Shown: positions 56,895-64,000 of the stretch, piece by piece | Position numbering within the stretch: the first letter of the stretch is position 1 | How the letters are laid out: each line of letters begins with the position of its first letter | Source: Amycolatopsis benzoatilytica AK 16/65 | GTDB lineage: Bacteria; Actinomycetota; Actinomycetes; Mycobacteriales; Pseudonocardiaceae | NCBI RefSeq assembly: GCF_000383915.1 | Contig: NZ_KB912942.1 | Coordinates: 4,865,039-4,929,038, forward strand | Direction of reading: 5' to 3' | Length of the DNA stretch: 64,000 nt | Program-made: the position numbers and the translations under genes | Notes under the pieces: generated by a model | Told to the model about the DNA's origin: nothing | Seen by the model: only the letters and a program-made list of their open reading frames with translations | The model's database searches: none

Positions 56895-57818
56895 CTACCG
56901 TCTCCGGCCGGCCGCCTTGCGGAGGCCCGCCTTCAGCCGTCGTCCGCCGTAGAACACCGGCACGGCCGTCGCGACTCCGAGGCCGAGCGGAAGCCCTTGC
57001 TGCCAGGCCGGTGCGCCGAGCGCGACCGGCTGGGCGTTCTCCTGCGGATTGTGGTCCGAAATGCCGCCCCAGCGGCCCGGCGGCAGCACGATGATGCGCG
57101 CCTTGCCGATGACGTCGTCCACCGGCACCGCACCGTTGGGCCCGCCGCCGCCTTGATAGCGCGAGTCGGCGGAGTTGTTGCGGTTGTCGCCCATCACCCA
57201 CAGGGCGCCCTGGGGCACCTTGACCGGAGCGAACGACTCCTGCACGGGGTGGTTCGGGTCTTCCCAGTGGATGTAGGGCTCGTCGAGCGCCTTGCCGTCG
57301 ACGATCACCCGGTTGCGGTCGTCGCAACACTGAACGGTCTGGCCGGCGGTGGCGACGACTCGCTTGACGAAGTCCCGCTCGTCCGGCGGCGCGAAGCCGA
57401 CCAGCGAGCCAAGGCCGCGCAGCGCGCGCACCACGATGTTGCTCGACTCCTGCGGCGCGATCTCGTTCTCGGTCCACGCGGGCGGGCCCTTGAACACGAT
57501 CACGTCCCCCGGAGAGGGGTCCTTGAAGTCGTAGGTGACGCGGTCGACCAGGATCCGGTCGCCGGTGCACCCAGGGCAGCCGTGGAGCGTGGCCTCCATC
57601 GATCCGGACGGGATCATGTAGACCTTGGCGAGGAACGCCTGGATCAAGATCGTCAGGACCAGCGCGATCCCGATCAGGATCGGCAGTTCCTTCCAGAACG
57701 ACCGTTTCTTCTCGGATTTGCCCCGCCGGTGCGACCCCCGACGCCCGCCGGACCGTTCCTGGTCCTCCGGGCGTTCGGGGCCGTCCTCGTCAGCGTTCTG
57801 GGACACGGGTTCGACCAC
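56895..57818 (-). CDS. lepB: Signal peptidase I
   Basis: 307 residues from GTG. A charged N-terminal tail, one membrane helix (about 44-65, ILIGIALVLTILIQAFLA), the catalytic Ser in IPSGSMEATL near 71, the Lys in RDFVKRVVATAGQTV near 150, and MGDNRNNSADSR. Cleaves secretory signal peptides at the outer membrane face. A second hydrophobic stretch at the C-terminus (LGLGVATAVPVFYG) is also seen. Confidence 0.95.
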   Translation of the reverse strand: MVEPVSQNADEDGPERPEDQERSGGRRGSHRRGKSEKKRSFWKELPILIGIALVLTILIQAFLAKVYMIPSGSMEATLHGCPGCTGDRILVDRVTYDFKDPSPGDVIVFKGPPAWTENEIAPQESSNIVVRALRGLGSLVGFAPPDERDFVKRVVATAGQTVQCCDDRNRVIVDGKALDEPYIHWEDPNHPVQESFAPVKVPQGALWVMGDNRNNSADSRYQGGGGPNGAVPVDDVIGKARIIVLPPGRWGGISDHNPQENAQPVALGAPAWQQGLPLGLGVATAVPVFYGGRRLKAGLRKAAGRRR

Positions 57819-57844
57819 GTCGCCAGGCTACCGGGTACCGCTGC

Positions 57845-58213
57845 TCAGGAAGCGGAGGTGGTCTCGCGGTTCTCGCGGCGCTCCTTGATCTTGGCCTTCT
57901 TGCCGCGGAGCTCGCGCAGGTAGTACAGCTTCGCCCGGCGGACGTCGCCGCGCTTGAAGACCTCGATCTCGGCCACGTTCGGCGAGTGCACCGGGAAGGT
58001 GCGCTCGACGCCGACGCCGAACGAGACCTTGCGGACGGTGAAGGTCTCCCGGACGCCGCCGCCGTGCCGGCGGATCACGACGCCCTGGAAGACCTGGTTG
58101 CGCTCGCGGTTGCCCTCGATGACGCGGACGTGCACCTTGAGCGTGTCGCCGGGGCGGAAGGCCGGGATGTCGGAACGCAGTGACTGCGCGTCCAGCGCGT
58201 CCAGGGTGTTCAT
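57845..58213 (-). CDS. rplS: 50S ribosomal protein L19
   Basis: 122 residues. [35 protein letters not shown] (in parts), [28 protein letters not shown]. Sits at the 30S-50S interface. In the standard order between trmD and lepB. Confidence 0.97.
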   Translation of the reverse strand: MNTLDALDAQSLRSDIPAFRPGDTLKVHVRVIEGNRERNQVFQGVVIRRHGGGVRETFTVRKVSFGVGVERTFPVHSPNVAEIEVFKRGDVRRAKLYYLRELRGKKAKIKERRENRETTSAS

Positions 58214-58408
58214 CGGTGGTCCGTCCTCGTATTCGTGTGGCTTACGTACAGCTTGAGCGCGCAGCGATAGGCACTGCGACTAGCCCGGGGCTGATGGCGT
58301 TCACAATTGGCGACGCTGTTTGACGATTGCCGGGGCAAACGTCAAGCTGAAAGCGTCACGCCAACCGGTCCATTATGGCAAACCTCGGGCGAACCCTTCA
58401 CAGGGGGT

Positions 58409-59155
58409 CTAGCCGGGGTGCTCGCCGAGCTGGTCGAGCACCTCGTGATCGCGCCGGTCCAGGCTGCCCTCCGGCAGCTTGGCCAGCAGATCGGGGCGGC
58501 GCCGCGCGGTGCGCTCGAGCGCCCGGTCGCGTCGCCAGCGGTCGATGACCGCGTGGTTGCCCGAGCGCAGCACGTCCGGCACCGCCAGGTCGCGCCACAC
58601 CTCCGGGCGGGTGTAGCTGGGGCCTTCGAGCAAGCCGTCGGAGAACGAGTCCTCGGCCGCCGACCGCGCGTTGCCGAGCACGCCCGGCAGCAGCCGGACC
58701 ACCGCCTCGACGATCACCAGCACCGCGGCCTCGCCGCCGACCAGCACGTAGTCGCCGATCGAGACCTCGTCGACCGGCATCCGGCGGGCCGCGTCGTCCA
58801 CGACCCGCTGGTCGATGCCCTCGTAGCGGCCGCAGGCGAACACCAGGTGCTTTTCCTCGGCGTAGGAATGCGCCAGTTCCTGGGTGAACGGCTTGCCGGC
58901 CGGCGTGGGCACCACGAGCCGGGTCTCCTCGCCGCACACGTCGTCCAGCGCGGGACCCCAGATCTGCGGCTTCATGACCATGCCGGGACCGCCGCCGTAC
59001 GGGGCGTCGTCGACCGCGCGGTGGACGTCGTGGGTCCAGTCGCGCAGGTCGTGCACGCCGACCTCGATGAGGCCGCGGTCGATCGCCCGGCCCAGCAGCG
59101 CGGCGCGCAGCGGATCCAGGTACTCGGGGAAAATGGTGACGACGTCGATGCGCAA
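58409..59155 (-). CDS. trmD: tRNA (guanine-N1)-methyltransferase TrmD
   Basis: 248 residues beginning at TTG (59155), 4 bases after the stop of the secreted-protein gene; no ATG or GTG fits and [11 protein letters not shown] is the normal second block. SPOUT knot motifs: [42 protein letters not shown]. Methylates G37 of tRNA. The rare TTG start and close spacing suggest reinitiation. Confidence 0.95.
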   Translation of the reverse strand: MRIDVVTIFPEYLDPLRAALLGRAIDRGLIEVGVHDLRDWTHDVHRAVDDAPYGGGPGMVMKPQIWGPALDDVCGEETRLVVPTPAGKPFTQELAHSYAEEKHLVFACGRYEGIDQRVVDDAARRMPVDEVSIGDYVLVGGEAAVLVIVEAVVRLLPGVLGNARSAAEDSFSDGLLEGPSYTRPEVWRDLAVPDVLRSGNHAVIDRWRRDRALERTARRRPDLLAKLPEGSLDRRDHEVLDQLGEHPG

Positions 59156-59159
59156 GCGG

Positions 59160-59867
59160 TTACCAGTTCCAGTACTCGGTGGCCTGGGCGTGCCAGGGGC
59201 TCGGGACGTCCTGGTCGATCGCGAAGGCCATGCCGAGCCCCTTCGCGATCTTGATGCTGCGGTGCAGGGTCTTGCGGATCGGCGACCCGGCGGGCAGCCC
59301 GTTGTCGTCCGACCAGGTCTCGGTCTGCGTGACGCAGGTGCGCGCCCCGAAGCGGGCGTTCGAGCACGGAGCGGGCGCACCCCAGGTCTGCAGATGTTCG
59401 AAGTGCACGATCTTGCCCGAGCTCTTCTCGGTGATCGTGCCACGCGCGATGAGCCGGTAGTCCGTGGACGGCACGGTCCAGCGCACGTAGTGCTGGCGGC
59501 CGCCGTCGGACGGGATCGGCGTGCACGTGGAGCCGTTGCACGCGGACTCCTCGGTGACTCGCTGCGTGTAGTACGTGCCGTTGCCGTCCCAGCCGTCGAG
59601 CAGCACCCAGTCGCCCGAGCGGACGAAGTGCTCGGCGGTCGCCGGCGGCCACGTGACCGGGTCGCCCCAGGTGATCTGCGATTCGGTGGCCGACTGCGGC
59701 GACCACGCCCACTGGAACGCCTTCTCCCCCGGCGGGGCGTACTGGCCCGCGCTGCGCTGGAACATCAGCGAAAAGTCGCCGTACACCGGCGAAGCGGCCT
59801 GCGCGGGCGGCGCGGCGAAAGCGGTGGCCAGAACGGCTGCGAAGACAGCCTTCGTCCAGAACTTCAC
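59160..59867 (-). CDS. Secreted protein of unknown function between rimM and trmD
   Basis: 235 residues from GTG, GGGGGAG 4 bases upstream. Signal peptide [23 protein letters not shown], cleavage likely after AQA. The mature part is Trp/Thr/Cys-rich ([21 protein letters not shown], four or more Cys such as CNGSTC and [11 protein letters not shown] that may form disulphides). No known domain is recognised. It sits inside a tight operon for tRNA and ribosome modification, 10 bases from rimM and 4 from trmD, so it must be co-transcribed and may be a recent insertion. Confidence 0.85.
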   Translation of the reverse strand: MKFWTKAVFAAVLATAFAAPPAQAASPVYGDFSLMFQRSAGQYAPPGEKAFQWAWSPQSATESQITWGDPVTWPPATAEHFVRSGDWVLLDGWDGNGTYYTQRVTEESACNGSTCTPIPSDGGRQHYVRWTVPSTDYRLIARGTITEKSSGKIVHFEHLQTWGAPAPCSNARFGARTCVTQTETWSDDNGLPAGSPIRKTLHRSIKIAKGLGMAFAIDQDVPSPWHAQATEYWNW

Positions 59868-59877
59868 GAACTCCCCC

Positions 59878-60393
59878 TCAGTCAGCGTCGAGGAGGCCTT
59901 CGGGCGGATCGAGCACGACCCGACCCCCAGCGACATCCACCACCGGAACGATGGCGCGGACGAAAGGTACCAAGACCGAGCGCCCGTCGTGATCGAGTTC
60001 GAGCAGTTCCCCGGCCGGCGAGTGGACCACCTCGACGACCTTGCCGACGACCGTCCCGTCGGCCAGCTCGGCGCTCAGGCCGGCCAGCTCGTGGTCGTAG
60101 AACTCGTCCGGGTCGCCGGTGGGCGGCAGCGTGTCCGTGTCCGCCAGAAGCAGGGCTCCGCGCAGGGTTTCCGCGACATCGCGGGTGAGCACCTGCTCGA
60201 AACGCACCAGCAGCCGCCCGCTGTGTTCGCGGGCGGCTGCGATGGTGAGTTCTCTCGTGCTGCCGTCGCGCAGCTTCGTCGTGACGACCGCACCGACCGC
60301 GAACCGCTCCTGCGGAGAATCGGTGCGCACGTCGACCGCGAGCTCGCCGCGGATGCCGTGCGCTTTCGCGATACGGCCGACTACGACGTCCAT
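59878..60393 (-). CDS. rimM: Ribosome maturation factor RimM
   Basis: 171 residues. GRIAKAHGIRGELAVDVRTDSP at the start, then EFYDHELAGL and the PRC-barrel VGKVVEVVHSPAGELLEL, VPFVRAIVP. Helps 16S rRNA processing and 30S assembly. Confidence 0.96.
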   Translation of the reverse strand: MDVVVGRIAKAHGIRGELAVDVRTDSPQERFAVGAVVTTKLRDGSTRELTIAAAREHSGRLLVRFEQVLTRDVAETLRGALLLADTDTLPPTGDPDEFYDHELAGLSAELADGTVVGKVVEVVHSPAGELLELDHDGRSVLVPFVRAIVPVVDVAGGRVVLDPPEGLLDAD

Positions 60394-60418
60394 CCTGACC
60401 GTTTCCGTAAGTTCCGGG

Positions 60419-60658
60419 TCAGCGATCGGTGTCGACGACGTCCACCCGGACGCCGCGGCCGCCGATGCCGCCCATCACGGTGCGCAGAGCGGTCGCCGTG
60501 CGACCGCCCCGGCCGATCACCTTGCCGAGGTCGTCGGGGTGCACGTGCACCTCGAGCGTGCGGCCACGACGCGTGGTCAGCAGCTCGACCCGGACCTCGT
60601 CCGGGTTGTCGACGATCCCGCGCACGAGGTGCTCGAGGGAGTCGGCGAGGAAGCTCAC
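60419..60658 (-). CDS. KH-domain RNA-binding protein (UPF0109, KhpA-like)
   Basis: 79 residues from GTG overlapping the rpsP stop (GTGA). The KH signature [21 protein letters not shown] near 40-60. KhpA-type proteins bind RNA and influence cell wall growth in Gram-positives. Fixed between rpsP and rimM. Confidence 0.96.
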   Translation of the reverse strand: MSFLADSLEHLVRGIVDNPDEVRVELLTTRRGRTLEVHVHPDDLGKVIGRGGRTATALRTVMGGIGGRGVRVDVVDTDR

Positions 60659-61092
60659 TCGGACTTCTCGCCCTCAGCAGCTTCGGCCTTCTCCTCGGCC
60701 TTCTTCGGGGCCTTCTTCTTCTGCGTGATCGCCTCGGCGGAGGGCTCCTCGCCCGCCGCGGCCAGCGCCGCGTTGAACAGGTCCTGCTTGGACGGCTTCG
60801 GCTCGGCCACCTTCAGGGTGCCCTCGGCGCCCGGCAGGCCCTTGAACTTCTGCCAGTCGCCGGTGATCTCGAGGATGCGCTGGACCGGCTCGGTCGGCTG
60901 CGCGCCGACGCCCAGCCAGTACTGCGCCCGCTCGGTGTCGACCTCGATGAAGCTCGGCTCTTCCTTCGGGTGGTACTTGCCGATCGTCTCGATGGCCTTG
61001 CCGTCCCGGCGGGTGCGCGCGTCGGCGATGATGATGCGGTAGTACGGCGCACGGATCTTGCCGAGGCGCTGCAGCTTGATCTTGACGGCCAC
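60655..61092 (-). CDS. rpsP: 30S ribosomal protein S16
   Basis: 145 residues from [56 protein letters not shown]. The C-terminus is a long Lys/Glu/Ala tail ([17 protein letters not shown]), common in actinomycetes. Confidence 0.97.
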   Translation of the reverse strand: MAVKIKLQRLGKIRAPYYRIIIADARTRRDGKAIETIGKYHPKEEPSFIEVDTERAQYWLGVGAQPTEPVQRILEITGDWQKFKGLPGAEGTLKVAEPKPSKQDLFNAALAAAGEEPSAEAITQKKKAPKKAEEKAEAAEGEKSE

Positions 61093-61266
61093 GGGTGTGG
61101 GTACTCCTCAGTGCTGTGTGGTGCAAGGCGCGCGCCGAACCCGTGGGGACAGGCTTGCGGGCGCCCGGAGGTCAGGAGCTTCCGCGCGGCGAGAGGGTCC
61201 GGCGGAAGCGGGCAAGCAAACATTCTGCCAGATGCCCCGTCGTGCCTGCGCAGGGGCCCGCCGTGG

Positions 61267-62052
61267 TCAGAACGAGGCGATGCCGAGCGCGCCGAGCAGG
61301 ATCGCGACCGCGGGCAGGAAGTTGTTCACCGCGTGCGCGACGATGCCGCCGGCGAGACGCCCGGTGCTGAGCCGGGCCAGCCCGATCGGAATCGAGATCA
61401 CCAGCAGCAAGGTGGTGCGCAGCGGTTCCAGATGGCTGACCGCGAACACCGCGGTGGACAGCAGGAACGCGGCCATCCGGCCCCACTTCTCGCTGCGCCA
61501 CTGCAGCCGCTCCACCGCGCCCCAGAGCAGGCCGCGGTAGATGATCTCCTCGCAGATCGGCCCGACCAGCCACAGGTAGCCGAACATGACGATCGCCGCG
61601 GGCACCGACATCTTGCGGTCGTCGACCACCGCGCTGATCGCCGAGGTCGCGTTCGACGAGCCCACCGCCTCGGTCCAGATCCACGCGCTCAGCGAGGTGA
61701 GCACCAGGCCGAGCAGTCCGTACTTGAGGCCGACGCGGGCGTCCGCCCACCGCCATTCCAGCCGCAAGTCGAGCTTCGGCCCGTTGCCGCGCACGAGCGT
61801 GACCAGCACCGCTGCCCCGGCGGCGATCAGAGTCGGCAGCATGGTGCCGAGCAGGACCGTGCTGATCGGCAGCGGCCGTCCGTGCGCGGGCTGGCCGGCC
61901 AGCACGCCGATGAACGCCGCGGACGCCAGCAGGATCGCTTCGACCAGGAGAAAGGCCCCGAATCCCCACCGATGGGACGGGAACGCGGCCGATTCGGCCC
62001 CGAATTCCTCCGGGGAGAGAGCGCTGGTTTCGCGGGGCCGTGATGTGGTCAC
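61267..62052 (-). CDS. CPBP family intramembrane metalloprotease
   Basis: 261 residues with about seven hydrophobic segments. The Abi/CPBP signature: CEEIIYRGLLWG (Glu-Glu-x3-Arg), FAVSHLEP and HAVNNFLPAV. Family members resemble CAAX proteases and bacteriocin-immunity proteins. GTG start; GGCGGGCG upstream is weak. Beside a second CPBP gene. Substrate unknown. Confidence 0.92.
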   Translation of the reverse strand: MTTSRPRETSALSPEEFGAESAAFPSHRWGFGAFLLVEAILLASAAFIGVLAGQPAHGRPLPISTVLLGTMLPTLIAAGAAVLVTLVRGNGPKLDLRLEWRWADARVGLKYGLLGLVLTSLSAWIWTEAVGSSNATSAISAVVDDRKMSVPAAIVMFGYLWLVGPICEEIIYRGLLWGAVERLQWRSEKWGRMAAFLLSTAVFAVSHLEPLRTTLLLVISIPIGLARLSTGRLAGGIVAHAVNNFLPAVAILLGALGIASF

Positions 62053-62133
62053 GCCCGCCTCCCCGTGCTCGCTTGGCTCACCGGTCGAGCCTAGCCGCCG
62101 AAACGGCTTCGCACAGTACTCGGATGGTCTTGC

Positions 62134-62856
62134 TCAGTATCCGGTGAACAGCAGCACGGCCGGCGGCAAGTTGTTGGCGACGTGCGCGATGACGCTTGCC
62201 GAGGTCCGCCCGGAGTAGTGCCGGGCCAGGCCGAGCACCAGGCCCTGGCCGAACAGCGCGATCGTGCGGGTGGCCTCGCCGTGCAGCAGCGCGAACACCA
62301 GGGAGGTGAGCACCAGCACCACCCACGGCGGCACCCGATGGTGTACCAGTGCGTTCCACAGCGCGCCGCGCAGCAGCAGTTCCTCGGTCAGCGGCACAGC
62401 GACCACGAGCAGCAGCGCGGCGGCGACCAGCCAGACCGGGCCGCTGCCGGACACGTCCGGCAGATCGGTGAGCGGGCTGTCGGACACCTCGTCGCCGCCG
62501 AAGACGGAGATCTCGGCGAGATTCAGCACGAAACCGACGACAAGGGCGAGCGCGCCGCAGGCGAGGCCGATCCGGAGGTCGCGGCCGCGGGGGCGCAGGC
62601 CGAAGTCGCGTTCGAGACCGTCGCCGCGGCGCAGCGAGCCGAGCAGCGGGCCGAGGCCGAGGATCAGGTTCGGCAAGAGGGCCAGCAGGAGCAGCGGCCC
62701 GACGAATGCCTCGACCGGGTCGTCGTCGCGGACGTGCCGGTTGAAGGCGGCCGCGGTGAGGATGGTGACGAGGTAGTAGCCGGCGACTCCGCCGAAAAAG
62801 GCGGCGAATGCCCAATGGGCACCGAGTATTTTTCTGTCCCCAGCGTCGTCGGCCAC
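62134..62856 (-). CDS. CPBP family intramembrane metalloprotease (second copy)
   Basis: 240 residues; six or more hydrophobic segments. Motifs TEELLLRGALWNALVHH, FALLHGEATRTI and HVANNLPPAVLL match the first copy, though total identity is low, so an old duplication. It also carries an acidic loop (HVRDDDPVEAFV). Same strand as the first copy, 81 bases upstream of it. Confidence 0.9.
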   Translation of the reverse strand: MADDAGDRKILGAHWAFAAFFGGVAGYYLVTILTAAAFNRHVRDDDPVEAFVGPLLLLALLPNLILGLGPLLGSLRRGDGLERDFGLRPRGRDLRIGLACGALALVVGFVLNLAEISVFGGDEVSDSPLTDLPDVSGSGPVWLVAAALLLVVAVPLTEELLLRGALWNALVHHRVPPWVVLVLTSLVFALLHGEATRTIALFGQGLVLGLARHYSGRTSASVIAHVANNLPPAVLLFTGY

Positions 62857-62902
62857 GGTTTCACGCTAGGCGCCCGGCCCGTGGCGCGTCGCGGCGGGGT
62901 GG

Positions 62903-62940
62903 CGCCGGGCGAGACAGTCCTTCGCCGGGCGAGACAGTCC
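62903..62940. repeat. Perfect 18-bp direct repeat
   Basis: CGCCGGGCGAGACAGTCC occurs at 62903-62920 and 62923-62940, separated by TT. The second copy abuts palindrome copy E, sharing its first bases. Confidence 0.85.
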
Positions 62941-62990
62941 GCGAAGGGCCCCTTGAGGGAATCTGAGTCCGGTAATGGGACCTTCACGGA
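62939..62990. repeat. Dispersed palindromic repeat, copy E
   Basis: Starts CCGCGAAGGGCCCCTTGAGG and ends GGGACCTTCACGGA with a few mismatches between arms. Lies downstream of the amidohydrolase gene (minus) and upstream of the second CPBP gene. Confidence 0.82.
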
Positions 62991-63006
62991 CCGGCCGGCA
63001 GACCGC

Positions 63007-64000
63007 TCAGTGGAAGACGGTGCCGCCCAGCACGATGTGGCTCGGGTGGTGCAGCGCGGCCAGGTCCTCGCGCGGGTCGTCCGGATAGACGATCAGATCC
63101 GCCGGTGCGCCGTGTTCGAGGCCCGGGTGGCCAAGCCACTCACGCGCCGCCCAGGAGGCGCTCGCCAGTGCCTGCGTACGCGACATGCCCGCGCGGTGCA
63201 GCGCTTCGACCTCGTCCGCGATCCGGCCGTGCGCGACCATGCCGCCCGCGTCCGTGCCCGCGAAGACGCGTACGCCCGCTTCGACCGCTGAGGAGACCAT
63301 CTCCGCCACGCCTGCGTGCAGGGCGCGCATGTGCGCCGCGTACGCCGGGTACTTGCCAGCTTTCTCCGCGATGCCCGGGAAGTTCTCGATGTTGATCAAA
63401 GTGGGCACCAGCGCGACGTCGCGGCGCGCGAGTTCGGCCAGCTGCTCCGGGGACAGCGCGGTCCCGTGCTCGAGACAATCGATGCCCGCGCCGATCAGGC
63501 CCGGCAACGCGGCTTCGCCGAACACGTGCGCGGTGACGCGCGCGCCGAGGTCATGAGCGACCCGGATGGCTTCGGCCAGGACGTCGTCCGGCCACAGCGG
63601 GGCGAGATCGCCTTCGGCGCGGTCGATCCAGTCGCCGACCAGTTTGACCCAGCCGTCGCCGCCGCGGGCTTGTTCGGCGACTGCTTCGGGCAGCAGTTCC
63701 GGGTCGTCCAGCTCGATCGCGAAGCCGGGGATGTACCGCTTCGGCAGCGCCAGATGCCGGCCGCAGCGGATGATCGTCGGCAGGTCGGCGCGGGATTGCA
63801 GAGGGCGCACGTCGAGCGGCAGGCCGCAGTCGCGGATCAGCAGCGTGCCGGCCTCCCGGTCGGTCACCGCCTGCTCCGCCGCCTCCTCCACCGGCACCGC
63901 GCCGTGCGGGCCCAGGCCCGGGTGGCAGTGCGCGTCGACGAGGCCGGGAACCACGAATCCGCCGGTCGACAGCGTCTCCGCGCCGGGGACCGGCTCGAAG
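63007..64000 (-). CDS. Amidohydrolase family protein, N-terminus beyond window edge
   Basis: 331 residues are visible; the frame is open to the right edge (…ETLSTGGFVVPGLVDAHCHPG), so the true start is outside. Metal-site motifs of the imidazolonepropionase/prolidase-like group: DAHCHPG, a lysine in DGWVKLVGDWI, THxF-like TAHVFGEAALPG, CLEHGTAL and AGTDAGG. It probably hydrolyses a cyclic amide or dipeptide-like bond with zinc; substrate unknown. No signal peptide can be judged. Confidence 0.88.
   Translation of the reverse strand, partial: FEPVPGAETLSTGGFVVPGLVDAHCHPGLGPHGAVPVEEAAEQAVTDREAGTLLIRDCGLPLDVRPLQSRADLPTIIRCGRHLALPKRYIPGFAIELDDPELLPEAVAEQARGGDGWVKLVGDWIDRAEGDLAPLWPDDVLAEAIRVAHDLGARVTAHVFGEAALPGLIGAGIDCLEHGTALSPEQLAELARRDVALVPTLINIENFPGIAEKAGKYPAYAAHMRALHAGVAEMVSSAVEAGVRVFAGTDAGGMVAHGRIADEVEALHRAGMSRTQALASASWAAREWLGHPGLEHGAPADLIVYPDDPREDLAALHHPSHIVLGGTVFH

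Overview
The window is about 70% GC chromosomal DNA of a filamentous actinomycete, most likely Amycolatopsis or another Pseudonocardiaceae. Evidence: the order rpsP–KH–rimM–trmD–rplS–lepB–rnhB–DUF2469–yraN–comM–dprA–xerC–whiG–(M23)–rpsB–tsf–pyrH–frr–cdsA, a WhiG-type sporulation sigma factor, an IniB-domain protein, an NDMA-dependent alcohol dehydrogenase with a mycofactocin-type TetR, and frequent GTG starts with 4-base GTGA overlaps. Both ends cut genes: a DUF5313 protein on the left and an amidohydrolase on the right.

Layout. 1-10.4 kb: DUF5313 fragment, zinc-finger ECF sigma factor, IniB-like protein, a large indolepyruvate ferredoxin oxidoreductase divergent from an Lrp/AsnC regulator with a clear operator, then acetate uptake and acetyl-CoA synthetase. 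10.4-17.4 kb: an alcohol oxidation island with an MftR-like TetR, a VWA protein, a MoxR ATPase, NDMA-dependent ADH, aldehyde dehydrogenase and a GAF/Fis activator whose AAA+ domain lacks the sigma-54 loop. 17.8-27.8 kb: MarR, two overlapping ABC-F genes, an SPFH-GYF/zinc-ribbon membrane pair, an orphan histidine kinase, an isochorismatase-fold protein and a small HTH protein. 27.9-31 kb: a five-gene redox operon (small membrane protein, ApbE, ferric-reductase-like membrane protein, NuoF-like flavoprotein, ferredoxin) in which every junction is a GTGA overlap. 31-42.3 kb: argG, a DUF885 protein, two divergent Fur paralogues, an alpha/beta hydrolase with its TetR, an XRE regulator, an atypical GluRS, a PadR regulator, a methyltransferase and a VOC protein. 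42.3-61.1 kb: the conserved translation, envelope and DNA-uptake block, nearly all on the minus strand. 61.2-64 kb: two CPBP proteases and the amidohydrolase.

Five copies of a roughly 52-base palindrome lie between genes, always outside coding sequence. I saw no rRNA, tRNA, CRISPR array, prophage or intact insertion sequence. The least expected parts are the ADH/ALDH–MoxR–VWA island with its degenerate activator, the ApbE–NuoF redox operon, the dispersed palindrome family, and the insertion of a secreted-protein gene between rimM and trmD.
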